Shown here in pieces: positions 1 to 9,579 of a stretch of DNA of 64,000 nt (position 1 is the stretch's first letter; each line of letters opens with the position of its first letter). The DNA lies in the NCBI RefSeq assembly GCF_010183535.1, contig NC_071330.1, positions 8,661,717 through 8,725,716 of the forward strand, written 5' to 3'. The notes under the pieces were generated by a model that did no database searches, had not been told where the DNA came from, and worked only from the letters and a program-made list of their open reading frames with translations. Source of the DNA: Caenorhabditis remanei (Eukaryota; Nematoda; Chromadorea; Rhabditida; Rhabditidae). The position numbers were made by a program, and so were the translations under genes.

Positions 1-1780
1 TACTGCTTTTAAAAAATATCACATAAAGAAATGTGAAGAAAGGTATGATATAAATGTTTGTATTTATTACAGAAAACATGATGTTCAATATTATTGAGAA
101 CGAATCGAAGGAGAAGTTAGGGTACAACGATCTGGTATAGATTTTATAGACATTTTGATGAAAAACATCATGAAAGTGTGTGGGGTCGAAGTGAGTGTGA
201 TGGCGAGAGAGAAACGAAAACCACGATGAAGACGAACTACTGATAACCGAATGAAGATAACCAATTACTACCAAACGGCGCTCATTTTAAAACGAGAAGA
301 TAAGACACAAACATGTATTTAGAAAAAATGAATTCAATTCAACATTAATATTTGTTTCTAGATGTTATTTCTATTTCCTTTTTCATAGTGTTGAATTGTC
401 TCAAAAATTATATGTATGTCACAGGCAGAAAGCAAAAGAAAAAGCACGATCGAAATGAAGAAAACGAAAAACGCAGATCAAAAATGTTCTTCAAAGATCG
501 AAATGTGTAACAAGTCAAAACTATCAAAATGTTGTCGTAGCACTTATACTCTTTCAAAATTAAATTTTAAAAAGAGCAGGTATCAAGCAGGTGGATTTCG
601 CTGAAGTTGGAATATAGTTGAAAGCAGACGTATAAATACGTGAGGACATTTGACGAGAAGGACAGATGTGATGAGAACGAATGATGGATTTTAGAAAAGT
701 TCAGGAAAAAGATAACTGATCAAGCATCACATCTTCTGGAAGTCGAAAAGAAAGAGCTATTTCGAACTTCCTATCATTCACGATAGGATCGAAAAGTACG
801 ATCATCAAACTGAGCGCTTTCTAGACAGTCAGCAGAGAATGAAACGAAAACAAGACAGACCTAAGCTATGTATAAATGTTCCGACGCAGAGATTTTTGAA
901 ACAGGGGCGCCGAATGGCCAGCAAATCAATAATATTCGGAGCGACGTTCTTCACACACAAGCAAATGGAGACCGGGACGCGGGGACGACGATGGTTGTGG
1001 CACAAGAGAGAATAAGAGAAACAGAGAAGGCGAGTGAGTGTACGCGGAGTGCGTCCATGTCTCGAGATGGGCGCCACGACCCCGACGCCTTTGGGCGAGG
1101 CGCTCAGGGACAGAGACACAGAAATAGAGATCGCCGATTGGATAGAAAAGTTTCTGATCAAATATAAACATGCAATTTCAAGTTGTGTTCTGTATTATTT
1201 TCCCTACTCGTAAAACAGAGCAAAGGCCAGTGGTGAGAGAGTTCGGAATAAAGATTAATATTTTAAAATAAAAGAGAGCGATAAAATCAAGACAAACCTA
1301 ACTAGAAACTTATAAAATATTTTACGAAACATGTGCATACTGGCGTGGCGCTGTTTGCGTACTTCCACTGTGTACCGTAACCCAAAACGAAAAATAGTTT
1401 TTCTAAAGAAATATCATTTAATGTCTATGAAAGACAGTTTCGTAGCAAAATGAGTGTTAAAAACAATTTAAAAAAATTAATGCAATAGACAGAAAATAAA
1501 ATAATCAGGTACCCCTGATGATTTTTTTTAGATATGACAGGAATACGAGAGAGGGAGTTGAGAAGGTTCGAGAGCAGGCCTATGAGCCATGTTAAACATC
1601 AACCAAACTCATCCCTTCTGCCGAATATGTTGATATTGTAAAAGCTCTATTTGAAGTGAATGCATCTCTATTGTGCAATGGGTATCCTGGAATACATCAC
1701 TTCAGTTAGAAGGCGCACCTCTATGTTTTTGGATTTGGCTCACATTATTTTATTTGATTCAAAAGGTATACATTCACTCA
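1..1780. other. Left-edge intergenic sequence, no gene called
   Basis: I find no splice-consistent coding model here. Around 868-1171 lies a locally GC-rich island, open in several frames on both strands. Overlapping open frames like this fit a base-composition effect or a promoter island better than a protein. A gene starting beyond the left edge could use this as upstream sequence, but nothing in the window shows it. Confidence 0.4.
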
Positions 1781-1795
1781 TGTGTGAACTCTATT

Positions 1796-1946
1796 GGGGG
1801 TGATTATGGATACATGGACTAGTTCCACATTCCTCCCCCACTCTGATAAGGATTCCATAATTGCCCCCCATGCAGAAGTAGGGGGCAATTGTGAATTCTA
1901 TGGGGGGTGATTGTGGAAACTTGGAGTAGTTCCACATTCCTCCCCT
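1796..1946. repeat. GC-rich dispersed repeat, copy A
   Basis: This block carries the modules TTCCACATTCCTCCCC, ACTCTGATAAGGATTCCAT, AATTGCCCCCCATG and GGGGGCAATTGTG. The same modules recur in the same order in copy B at 2097-2300. The G-run and C-run modules face each other, so each copy can fold on itself. The two copies bracket the telomere-like minisatellite at 1981-2068. It is probably a non-autonomous transposon or a duplicated repeat; no coding capacity is seen. Confidence 0.6.
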
Positions 1947-1980
1947 ACATTTTCAGGCTCATCGATTAGTTTTTCTCTTA

Positions 1981-2068
1981 ATCTTAGGCTTAGGCTTCAT
2001 CTGAATCTTAGGCTTAGGCTTCTTCTAAATCTCAGGCTTAGGTTTTTTCTAAATCTTAGGCTTAGGTT
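1981..2068 (+). repeat. 24-bp minisatellite containing TTAGGC telomeric hexamers
   Basis: There are three and two-thirds copies of a 24-base unit, ATCTTAGGCTTAGGCTTCTT plus CTAA with small variations. Each unit includes TTAGGC or the near match TTAGGT/TCAGGC twice. TTAGGC is the established telomere repeat of Caenorhabditis, so this is an interstitial telomere-like tract built into a longer unit rather than a pure hexamer array. It lies between two copies of the flanking GC-rich repeat. Confidence 0.8.
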
Positions 2069-2096
2069 CAAAGATCATGTCTTTACTCGAACCGGG

Positions 2097-2300
2097 CGGG
2101 GGCAATTGTGGAAACATATAGTACTTCCACTTTCCTCCCCCACTCTGATAGTGATTCCATGATTGCCCCCCATGGGGAGATAATAGACCGTACAAGTAGG
2201 GGGGCAATTGTGAACTTCATTGGAGGTGATAGTGGAAGTATACCTAAGGGTTCAGAATGGCCCCCCCCCGCTCTGTTATAACCCGGGGGGCGATTGTGGA
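2097..2300. repeat. GC-rich dispersed repeat, copy B
   Basis: This is the second copy of the block at 1796-1946. It shares GGGGGCAATTGTGGAA, TTCCTCCCCCACTCTGATA, GATTCCATGATTGCCCCCCA and a final GGGGCGATTGTGGAAATATA. It is longer than copy A and includes a run of nine C bases near 2263. It contains no gene. Confidence 0.55.
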
Positions 2301-2630
2301 AATATACCCAAAAATTTGTTTTCGATGACAATTTTAAAGAGAAGTTTTAACTCTGAAATCATAACATGCCTCCACGTAAACTTCGTTTCTAATAACAACC
2401 CAGAGTAGTCATTGAGCAATGAAACGCGTAGTCGACAATACAGTAACCCAAGGGAATTTTCTTTCTCCGCTCCCCTCTTCTGAAATTCAATCCCCAGTAC
2501 GCATTTTTGATATAATATCGAGTAAATTATAGTTATATAATTATTTATTGCGGCCAGTTTTGAAGAAATACAATGAAGGTATCTTTTAAATAAAAAAAGT
2601 GGAACATAAACAATCTCTGCACTCAGAGAC
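2301..2630. other. 3' flank of the PTB-domain gene
   Basis: No gene is seen. On the minus strand this is the region downstream of the stop codon at 2631. A reverse AATAAA (TTTATT at 2544-2549) lies about 85 bases past the stop and is a reasonable polyadenylation signal for that gene. Confidence 0.4.
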
Positions 2631-4404
2631 CTAAAAATCGAGTTTGATACTGCTGGAGCGGCGCATTTTTTGTTTCCAAAACCCTTCTAAAGTGTTGGTC
2701 CGTTCGTATGAATTGTGTCCAAAAGGGTCAGCAACATATTCGGAACGAGGGAATCGACGGGGCGGTGAAGGTGGCGCAACACCGCCTCGAAGGTTTCTGA
2801 AATACGATGTAAAGTCAGAATTAAACTTCATTTTCCTTCTAGTAACTTACGTTGAAACAAGCGGGTCTGCGGCTAAATCGTCTAAACTTCTCGATTTATT
2901 TTTCGTATCTCTGAGCATTGTATCTCCAAACATTCTATACCGAGAAGAATCCGTTTCAATTGGCAATTCAGAAAGTGATGCTCGTTTTTCAGATTCGTAT
3001 CGTGTCAGTGAACTCTGAAAGATAAATTGAAAAGAATATATACATACTATTATATAAATGAGTTTTAGGTGATTAGCAATCAGATAAACAAGTCTGTAAA
3101 CACCAACCTCTCTACTTCGTCCTAAATTCATCAATCGAGATTCTCCAATTATTCTATTTTTCAATTCATCGACAACTCTTCTTGAAATTGTGGGCGCTTG
3201 TCGACGAGGAGGTCTAAACGAACAAAAGAATTGACTTTTAGATTTTCAAATTATTGTTATCTTACATATCAAAATCATCTGTTCTACTTATTTTTCCCTT
3301 TTCCAAAGGAGATGATCTCTCATCAAATCCAGCCGTCGATCTACTTACACTCCTTGATTGGGAGCAACTTCTCTGCGGACGATTTGGATTGAAAGAGCTT
3401 TCACTATTGTTGTTATTGTTTCTAAAAAAAACAGTCTGATTGAAAAATCAGTCGATTCCTGCAATGAATCTCTATAATCTTACCGTGGAACCAGTAATCC
3501 GGATAAAAATAATCGATGTTCCAAATCATTAATAGATCGTTGAACATCAGGTCGAGAGAGAAGAAGCTGAAAGACACAAGTTTTAACTATTCTGATTTTT
3601 TTAATCCGAAGACACCTGTAAATTGGCCAACATTATTTGTGCAGTCTCAGCACTATCACATCGATAACAGTGAACATGCATTGGAGATTGCATTTCTGGA
3701 TTCAATACCAACATAACAACACCAACGACGTCATCGAACGGAGGTTTACCGGTGATACTTAAAATAGACAACAATTAGAATCTATTGTGATTATGCAATC
3801 TCTGAACCATCAGATTAATTTTTTATAAGAATAAAATACAAATAGTTTAAAAAAATAGAGATTGTTATGGGGCTATTCACCTCCGGAAAAACGTTTTTTT
3901 CCCGAACGTGAATAGCCCCATTAAAAACACTGTAAGTTTATACTGAGAACATTTGAGTTTTGTATGAGCCGGCTCAGTAAAGTTTTCTTAATTTTTCTGA
4001 ACCAGTGATAGTTCTCAAAATTTCAATAGTACCTGTAAGTGATACAGTTAGCTGCTATTTGAAATTTGACTAATTGCATTTTCACTTTTCCACTTCTGGA
4101 CATTGCTGGAACAGATTGAATAAGTTTGAGGCCTTTTGAAGATATCTGAAACTCAAATGAGTATATTTTCAGTAAATGTTATAAGTTAGTCACCTGTACA
4201 GTTGCTTTGCTAGGCGTTTTTTTGAAGCTTTCTTTCAAAAGTTGTCTCATGACTGGTAGAACAACCTGAATTAAAAACAATGAGATGTCTTTTGATAGTC
4301 TAAAAACTCACTGCACTTCCTCTCACTCCATCCGCTTCTTTCGATCCTAAATACCACACGTAAAAGTGGGATTTTGCAATTTTCGATTGAAAAAACCACG
4401 ACAT
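2631..4404 (-). CDS. PTB/PID-domain adaptor-like protein, 364 aa
   Basis: The gene has nine exons: 4404-4312, 4265-4194, 4145-4033, 3757-3616, 3566-3484, 3421-3266, 3213-3108, 3014-2851 and 2796-2631. They give one frame of 364 codons plus stop, with phases that match at every junction. The protein begins MSWFFQSKIAKSHFYVWYLG. The YLGSKEADGVRG stretch (residues 18-29) is the usual first strand and helix of a phosphotyrosine-binding/PID domain. The domain continues through CITYSITGKPPFDDVVGVVM and HVHCYRCDSAETAQIM, ending near residue 150. The rest is low complexity: a run of Asn, then Ser/Arg-rich, proline-rich (PPRRQAP, PPSPPRRF) and basic segments, as in cytoplasmic signalling adaptors. I recognise the fold but not the orthologue, so no symbol is given. 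A trans-splice-type acceptor lies a few bases before the ATG. Confidence 0.85.
3867..3921. repeat. Short perfect-arm hairpin in an intron
   Basis: ATGGGGCTATTCAC and its exact reverse complement GTGAATAGCCCCAT are separated by 27 bases that include a T-run. It lies in the fourth-exon-side intron (3758-4032) of the PTB-domain gene. It looks like a very small foldback repeat; function unknown. Confidence 0.65.
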
Positions 4405-5973
4405 TTCTTTTTTCAGAGAAGTTGGTCAAATATGTTCAAGTCATCAAAATACTCTGCAAATAAATTTAAATTCAAACAATATTTTTTTCATCAAAAAATT
4501 TCTCAATCTCCGAGGTGTTACGGAATCGTAAACGGGGAGGTAAACTGTCAATGTGTCAAGCGGAGAGCCGAGGAAAATAATGAAAAGAAATGAGGAGATC
4601 GAAGCAGGTTTTGATGAAGTTCTAGGCAGACAATCAAGTGGTGAAACATGTCATATGATAGAGTACACGTCTAACATGGGTTACTGTACAAGCCAAACTT
4701 ATCTGTAATGGACCTAGAATCGAATCAATAAAACTACAATGATGTTTAAATGGTATGAACAAGTTTCAGAAATAGGTCTCAGAACTTTCTTAGCGAACAT
4801 TAATAAGATGAGTTATCTGACTAATTGAAACACGTTTTAAAATATAAAGTTTTGAAACGGCAACCACGGAATTTTCATGTTCTCGTAAGAAAAAAGTGAG
4901 AATATACAGTACCCCCAAAATACAGAACACCGAAGAAAAAGACACAAAAGTGGACTGTGAAGTAGAAGACAATTAGTGAGTTAAAGATATAAAAGTGTGA
5001 GAAAAAAATAGAAAACTGAGAGAATTTCCGACTATTCAGATAATCATAAAATCAGGAAATCAACCAAAATGAAAGGAATTGGTTCTCATGAGATTTTAAT
5101 TCATGAAAGAAATGAGATCATTTTCCTGATGACTAACAGAGAAAACGACTGAGAACAACCGGATAATGTGTGGTTTGTTGATTGGCAAATCGAAATATCG
5201 GGAAAAGAGAATTGAGTGGTGTAATAGGCACTCGAATGAATCGAATATTCCGATACAAAAAACGACGATAGGCGGCAGCCATCGAGACGACGGCTCTTTT
5301 CGAGCATGACCATTCGCAAATATTTGGGTAGAAATTGAGGTGAGCACAATTTATTGCGAGCATTTTTTCACTTTTCAACAGAAAAAGTGATTGATTCTTG
5401 TTGTGAAATCATGTACGTTTTATGATGAAAAGAGGAATATTTTGATATCTGGCATCCCAGGATGGTTTGTCGTGGAATAGAATATATGAATGCTTATATA
5501 AATTACAAGTGTCTATGTCTGTCTTGGAAGATGTTTCAAGTGTGGTTTTCGGCAAAGGAAGAAAGAGGGAAAGCGATTCGCTTTCCAATTTTCTGCATAA
5601 TTAGTGAGAAAATCCTTTCGGTTTGTAAAGAAGTAAGCAGAAGGAAATGAGAAAAGGCAAGAAGAGACGATTTTGTTTTTTTTTGTTCTGAATGAGAAAT
5701 GGTGGATTAACTTTTTCTGTTGCGATCAAAAAGATTGTTACATAAACATCAGATGTTTCATGTACCACAACGAAAAGTATAAACGAAAAACATCCGGCGA
5801 TGGTATTAAAGACAGAAAACCTGTATGAAGAAAAAAGTACAAAAAAGCTGATGATGGATTAGAACTAGAAAGAAATTCAACAAAACTACGAACAAAAAAA
5901 GAAACTACAAAATCAAAAAATTTAGCTAAAAAACAAGAATATACTTTTAAACTCTAAAAAATTCGAGTAGTTG
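4405..5973. other. Intergenic region between the PTB-domain gene and the CDGSH gene
   Basis: Both neighbours are on the minus strand, so this holds the upstream region of the PTB gene and the 3' end of the CDGSH gene. Minus-strand frames around 5096-5378 are open in three registers at once. I could not connect any to an exon of either neighbour. I see no further gene. Confidence 0.35.
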
Positions 5974-6817
5974 TTAATCGAAGAGACCAGCTTTTTTGTC
6001 CTCATCTGCTACTAGTTTGTGGGATCCATCACAGAACGGTCTGAAAAAGGGCAATATAGGAAAAGAATCTTCATTCTTCTGATATTTCATGGTCAGTGAG
6101 CAGAACTATGCCTTCGAAATGGAAATGTAAAATTATTGTGAATGAAATTGATTGATTAGAATCAAAAAGCGAATATCATGAAACTTATATGAAAAAGTAG
6201 AATTTAAAGAACATTTTTATGCGGGAAACATACTTTTTCAATAGGGAGTTCAGTCAAATATCCGTTTCAACTAACAACAGTTATTGAATATTGTTCTTGA
6301 CACTTACCGGTTTTTTGTTTGTTTACAGTTACATAGCCACACCGTCATATCCTTGTCTGGAATGAACCGAACAGGCTTTAGTTTGAGATCAGGAATTCGA
6401 ATGGAGTTGTGAGACCCATCACACAACGGTTGTGAACCACTATAACCGCAACTACACCATGCATAAACTTTGTCTTTTTTCATATGTACCTGGAATTTTA
6501 AATTGAAATATAATCAAAAGATGAATCGAAATACCTTTGTTGGTAGCTTGCTATGTACTTTTCCGGTTCCTGGAAGCTCGTGGTTTGTTCCTTGAAGTCC
6601 ATATTCCTCACTTGGTTTTTTATCTTGGAGCTGAAAATTTGATTGGCCTTCCAAAAATGCAATCTAGTTCTATACTCACCAAATGATATTTCAGAGCTGG
6701 GGGCTCTGTTCCAACGAAATGAGTTCCTTTTCTGTGAAGCCTGTTTGGTCCAAAGCCAGTCTTTTGACTGTTCTTTACGAATGAAACGCAAACTTTAGTA
6801 ATCTGAGATAATCGCAT
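5974..6817 (-). CDS. Two-CDGSH iron-sulfur protein, CISD3/MiNT type
   Basis: The gene has four exons: 6817-6680, 6630-6535, 6489-6308 and 6040-5974. They give 160 aa. Two complete CDGSH motifs are visible. The first is CSCGYSGSQPLCDGSH (residues 90-105). The second is CNCKQTKNRPFCDGSH (131-146). Each supplies the three Cys and one His that bind a [2Fe-2S] cluster in this family. Two motifs in one chain are the hallmark of CISD3, a soluble mitochondrial matrix protein; CISD1 and CISD2 have one motif and a membrane anchor. The N-terminus (MRLSQITKVCVSFVKNSQK) is basic and lacks acidic residues, as expected of a mitochondrial presequence, and no transmembrane segment is seen. An acceptor TTTTTTCAG sits one base before the ATG, so SL trans-splicing is likely. 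The gene is divergent from the MRPS34 gene, so two mitochondrial genes share a 550 bp upstream region. Confidence 0.92.
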
Positions 6818-6851
6818 CCTGAAAAAAACATAATTATCTAAAAATATAATT

Positions 6852-7131
6852 TACCGTAAAAACTGTATTAGAGCTACATGTCGCTTTATTTTTCAACCGC
6901 CTCTCAGAAAAATTTTTTGGTTTCAGAAACTCATTAAAGTTAAACGGAAAAAAAAAACTTTTTTGAAAGTTCTATTTGTTGATCTAGAGGTTACTATTCA
7001 CGCTGCTTCTAATCAGAACCAAGAGAATACACTGGGATAATCATATTCACAATTTCTGAGTATAGATGGGTGTCGTTTTATTAGAGGTGCCGTTCTATTA
7101 AAGGTGTCGCCCTAATACAATTTTTACGGTA
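6852..7131. repeat. MITE-like inverted-repeat element in a divergent promoter
   Basis: The element starts TACCGTAAAAACTGTATTAG and ends CTAATACAATTTTTACGGTA. The ends are reverse complements apart from one mismatch. Inside the right end are three spaced modules: GGGTGTCGTTTTATTAGA, GGTGCCGTTCTATTAAAG and GGTGTCGCCCTAATAC. It is about 280 bp and non-coding. It fills about half of the shared upstream region of the CDGSH and MRPS34 genes, starting 34 bases before the CDGSH start codon. Confidence 0.75.
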
Positions 7132-7364
7132 TATTGAAATAAGCGTGATTTTTCATGCAAACCTTCAATTTAAAAAACGAAAGCTCGTAAAGACTTATAG
7201 AATTGGGCGGAGTCTGTGTGGTGCAATGCCAATTGCAAGTGCGCCGCACACTTTTTATCGCACTTTATTTTTACACCGTTCACAGCAGCATTTCCCGTTT
7301 TTCTTCATTATTTTCGTTAATTGCCGTGCTTTCAAAACTAAATATTTAAAAGTTTCAGATAGAA

Positions 7365-8775
7365 ATGTCCTCGAATTTAATTCGATTCGTTGGTAATCAC
7401 GACATCGCTTCAGAAGGGAAATTTCTCTTTGAAATTCTCTCTCAGCTTCGCAATGTAAGTTATATATTTTTTTCTGCTTTTTATAACCTCAAGCTAATTA
7501 TTGATCGGTTGTTCCCAAATTTCAGTTTGGCGTTGGTCGCCTCGTAACGAAGAACGAATGGGCTCGAAAATGGCCGAACAATCCATCTTATATGAAGATT
7601 CTCCGGGTTCGTGGCAGAAAATTAAACGTTTGTAAAACTCACTGTTCTTCCAGGCTGAACCAGGAATGGATCGATGGTTGTTCGAGGGAAAAATTTACGC
7701 AGAATGGGTTTTCAGAGGAAAGAATTTAGGAGTTTACGAATTTTCAAAAGATTTGAACAGAAGTGACTGGCAGCTGGTTCATAAGTACGTTTTCTTCTTG
7801 AACTTTATGAAAATCTAATGAAGAATCTTACAGACATCAAGAAAAATCATACACGTCTTGCTCGACACCAATGCAAGAACTCGTACTTCCTGATTCATTC
7901 CCACTTCCACCCCTTCAAGTTCATTTGTCACAGAAAAGTGCTCGAAAGAACGGAATGGATGAGAAAAGTGTGTCGAGAAGAGCGCCACTTTTGCTCAGCA
8001 TCGATCCAGAATTCCAACATTTGAAACCATTCATCAAACAGGTATTATTTTCATACTTGTCACTGGCTGGACCGGGTCGGTTTCCAAATTTTCACCGGCC
8101 CGGGTTGGCCCGGTCGTCCCGCTTGAAGCGACTTTTTTCCCGAAAAACATGGTTTTTCAACAGTAATGTTGGAAAAAAGAGTTTTTGGTGCATTTTGAGC
8201 AATAATTTGAGTAAATTGACGAATTTAAATAGTTCTATAGTGAATTTAGTGACAAAAAGTAATTTTAAAATTATTTTTAGGGTGTTAAAATAAAAATATA
8301 AATTCTACCCTGGCCGATCGGGCCGGATCGGGCCGGACCGGCCCGTCAAAAGACATGTATGATTATGAGAAAATTTTTTGTTGCACATCAATTATTTACA
8401 TATAATTACACTGTCCCCGAATGCGTAGTTTCAAGAATTTTTCGCAGTGGTTTCAATCAAAATAGTTGTGATCACAGAAACCAAACTATTTTGAAGAAGA
8501 CTATTTTGGTTAGGGCACTACAACGGTCAAATGTCAGTTCTATGAAATTTTCAAACGTTGGTGTTTCTCCAAGTTATAACTACAGGTTTGTTTTCCAGGA
8601 AGCTCCGGAGGCAAATAGTTCATCAATTTATGAAGAGATTGACAAAAATACATTGCTGGACCTCTACGGAAATGAATTACCTGTGAAGGTAGAAGCATGG
8701 AATGTCGGACCAGCAGTCTTCCAGCCACGATTCAATGCCACAACAATGCGAGTCAAAGAACAACCGACAAAGTGA
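7365..8775 (+). CDS. Mitochondrial small ribosomal subunit protein mS34
   Basis: The gene has five exons: 7365-7454, 7526-7606, 7654-7784, 7834-8041 and 8599-8775. They give 228 aa, close to the human MRPS34 length (218). The N-terminal half carries the family signature: LFEILSQLRNFGVGRLVTK, then a Trp-rich segment (EWARKWPNNPSYMKILR) and GKIYAEWVFRGKNLGVYEF. These match the MRP-S34 family, a component of the mitochondrial 28S subunit needed for mitochondrial translation. The ATG follows an acceptor (AGTTTCAG, then ATAGAA), which fits SL1 trans-splicing and sets the start. The fourth intron (8042-8598, 557 bp) is far longer than the other three because it contains a GC-rich foldback element. 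The gene shares its upstream region with the divergent CDGSH gene. Confidence 0.9.
8053..8360. repeat. GC-rich foldback element in MRPS34 intron 4
   Basis: The left end, ATACTTGTCACTGGCTGGACCGG, and the right end, CGGACCGGCCCGTCAAAAGACATGTAT, are imperfect inverted repeats with GGGCCGGNNCGGGCCGG-like cores. The middle is AT-rich. It sits just inside the 5' splice site of intron 4. Similar ends and cores occur at 37797-38099 and 41278-41638. Confidence 0.65.
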
Positions 8776-9579
8776 TCTCGTAAATTTATTGCATTTTCGT
8801 TTTGTTTTCTTGTAGGTTTTTAACCGTAGATTGTTTCATTGTTGTGTTGTGGTAATACATAAAGTTTCATAAAAACGCTTTTTGTTCTTATTAAATAATA
8901 TAAATCATTCACAAGATTAAAGAGATGTTGTCACATAATATTGAGCACAACCGAGCACAACTGTAAAAGTGCGACTCGGTCACAATCAATCCAGACACAA
9001 TTTCAGGAAGAACTTTTTTTTGGCAAAATCTAATATCTGCACCAATATGAAACAAGATCAAATCAGAGAAGATGTCTTTTGTTCAAAAAATCAAGTTTAC
9101 TTCAGTCTAATGCGGCAGTTCGAGGTAGAATGTATTAGGTGTTGTTTGATTGAGTACATAAATACTGCCAGTTGAATCATTTTGAAGAGAAAACAAATAA
9201 AGATCAAGTAGTATCTGATCTAGTCCCAGCTGTGTGAAATCAATACATGTATTTCTCTATTTCATAATAGTTTTAGACATTACATCATTTCAAAACGCTG
9301 ATGCTGGAATAAAAAAAGAGGGAAGCGATAAGATAATCAACTCATCAACAGCCTCTATTTCACTAGAACAATCAAACCACAGTTGACTATAAACCACATT
9401 TTTCTCAACAAAAGTCTTGTTTTAACATGCTGCGTTTCTCCTTCTTTAACATTTGTTTCTTCCTAAAAACCATCGCGAGGAAGAAACGCATTTTGTGATT
9501 GGTTATCATTCATGATGCAAATCAAAAAGTATTTAAGGAAGGGAGTTTGAATCAGAAAATATCAGTTTTCAGATAAGAA
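8776..9579. other. Intergenic region upstream of the UGT gene
   Basis: This holds the MRPS34 3' flank and the UGT upstream region. No gene is supported; the open frame at 8969-9175 has no splice support and no recognisable composition. GATA-type sites at 9327-9337 are listed separately. A TATTTAAGG motif near 9530 could be a core promoter element. Confidence 0.4.
9327..9337 (+). promoter_or_regulatory. Tandem GATA-factor sites upstream of the UGT gene
   Basis: GATAAGATAAT contains two overlapping WGATAR-type cores about 245 bases before the UGT start codon. Intestinal GATA factors such as ELT-2 drive many nematode detoxification genes, so intestinal expression is a reasonable inference. The motif alone is common. 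Confidence 0.4.

Noticed and set aside
829..1171. Overlapping open frames on both strands in a GC-rich island
   Set aside because: Three registers are open at once with no splice support or domain, which points to base composition rather than a gene.
5096..5378. Three overlapping minus-strand frames upstream of the PTB gene
   Set aside because: I tried to use them as a 5' exon, but the PTB gene has its own ATG at 4404 in frame with the YLG motif and needs no extra exon.
8359..8598. Open extension upstream of the last MRPS34 exon
   Set aside because: This is intron sequence after the foldback. The acceptor TTTTCCAG at 8598 gives the correct phase and family-like C-terminus.
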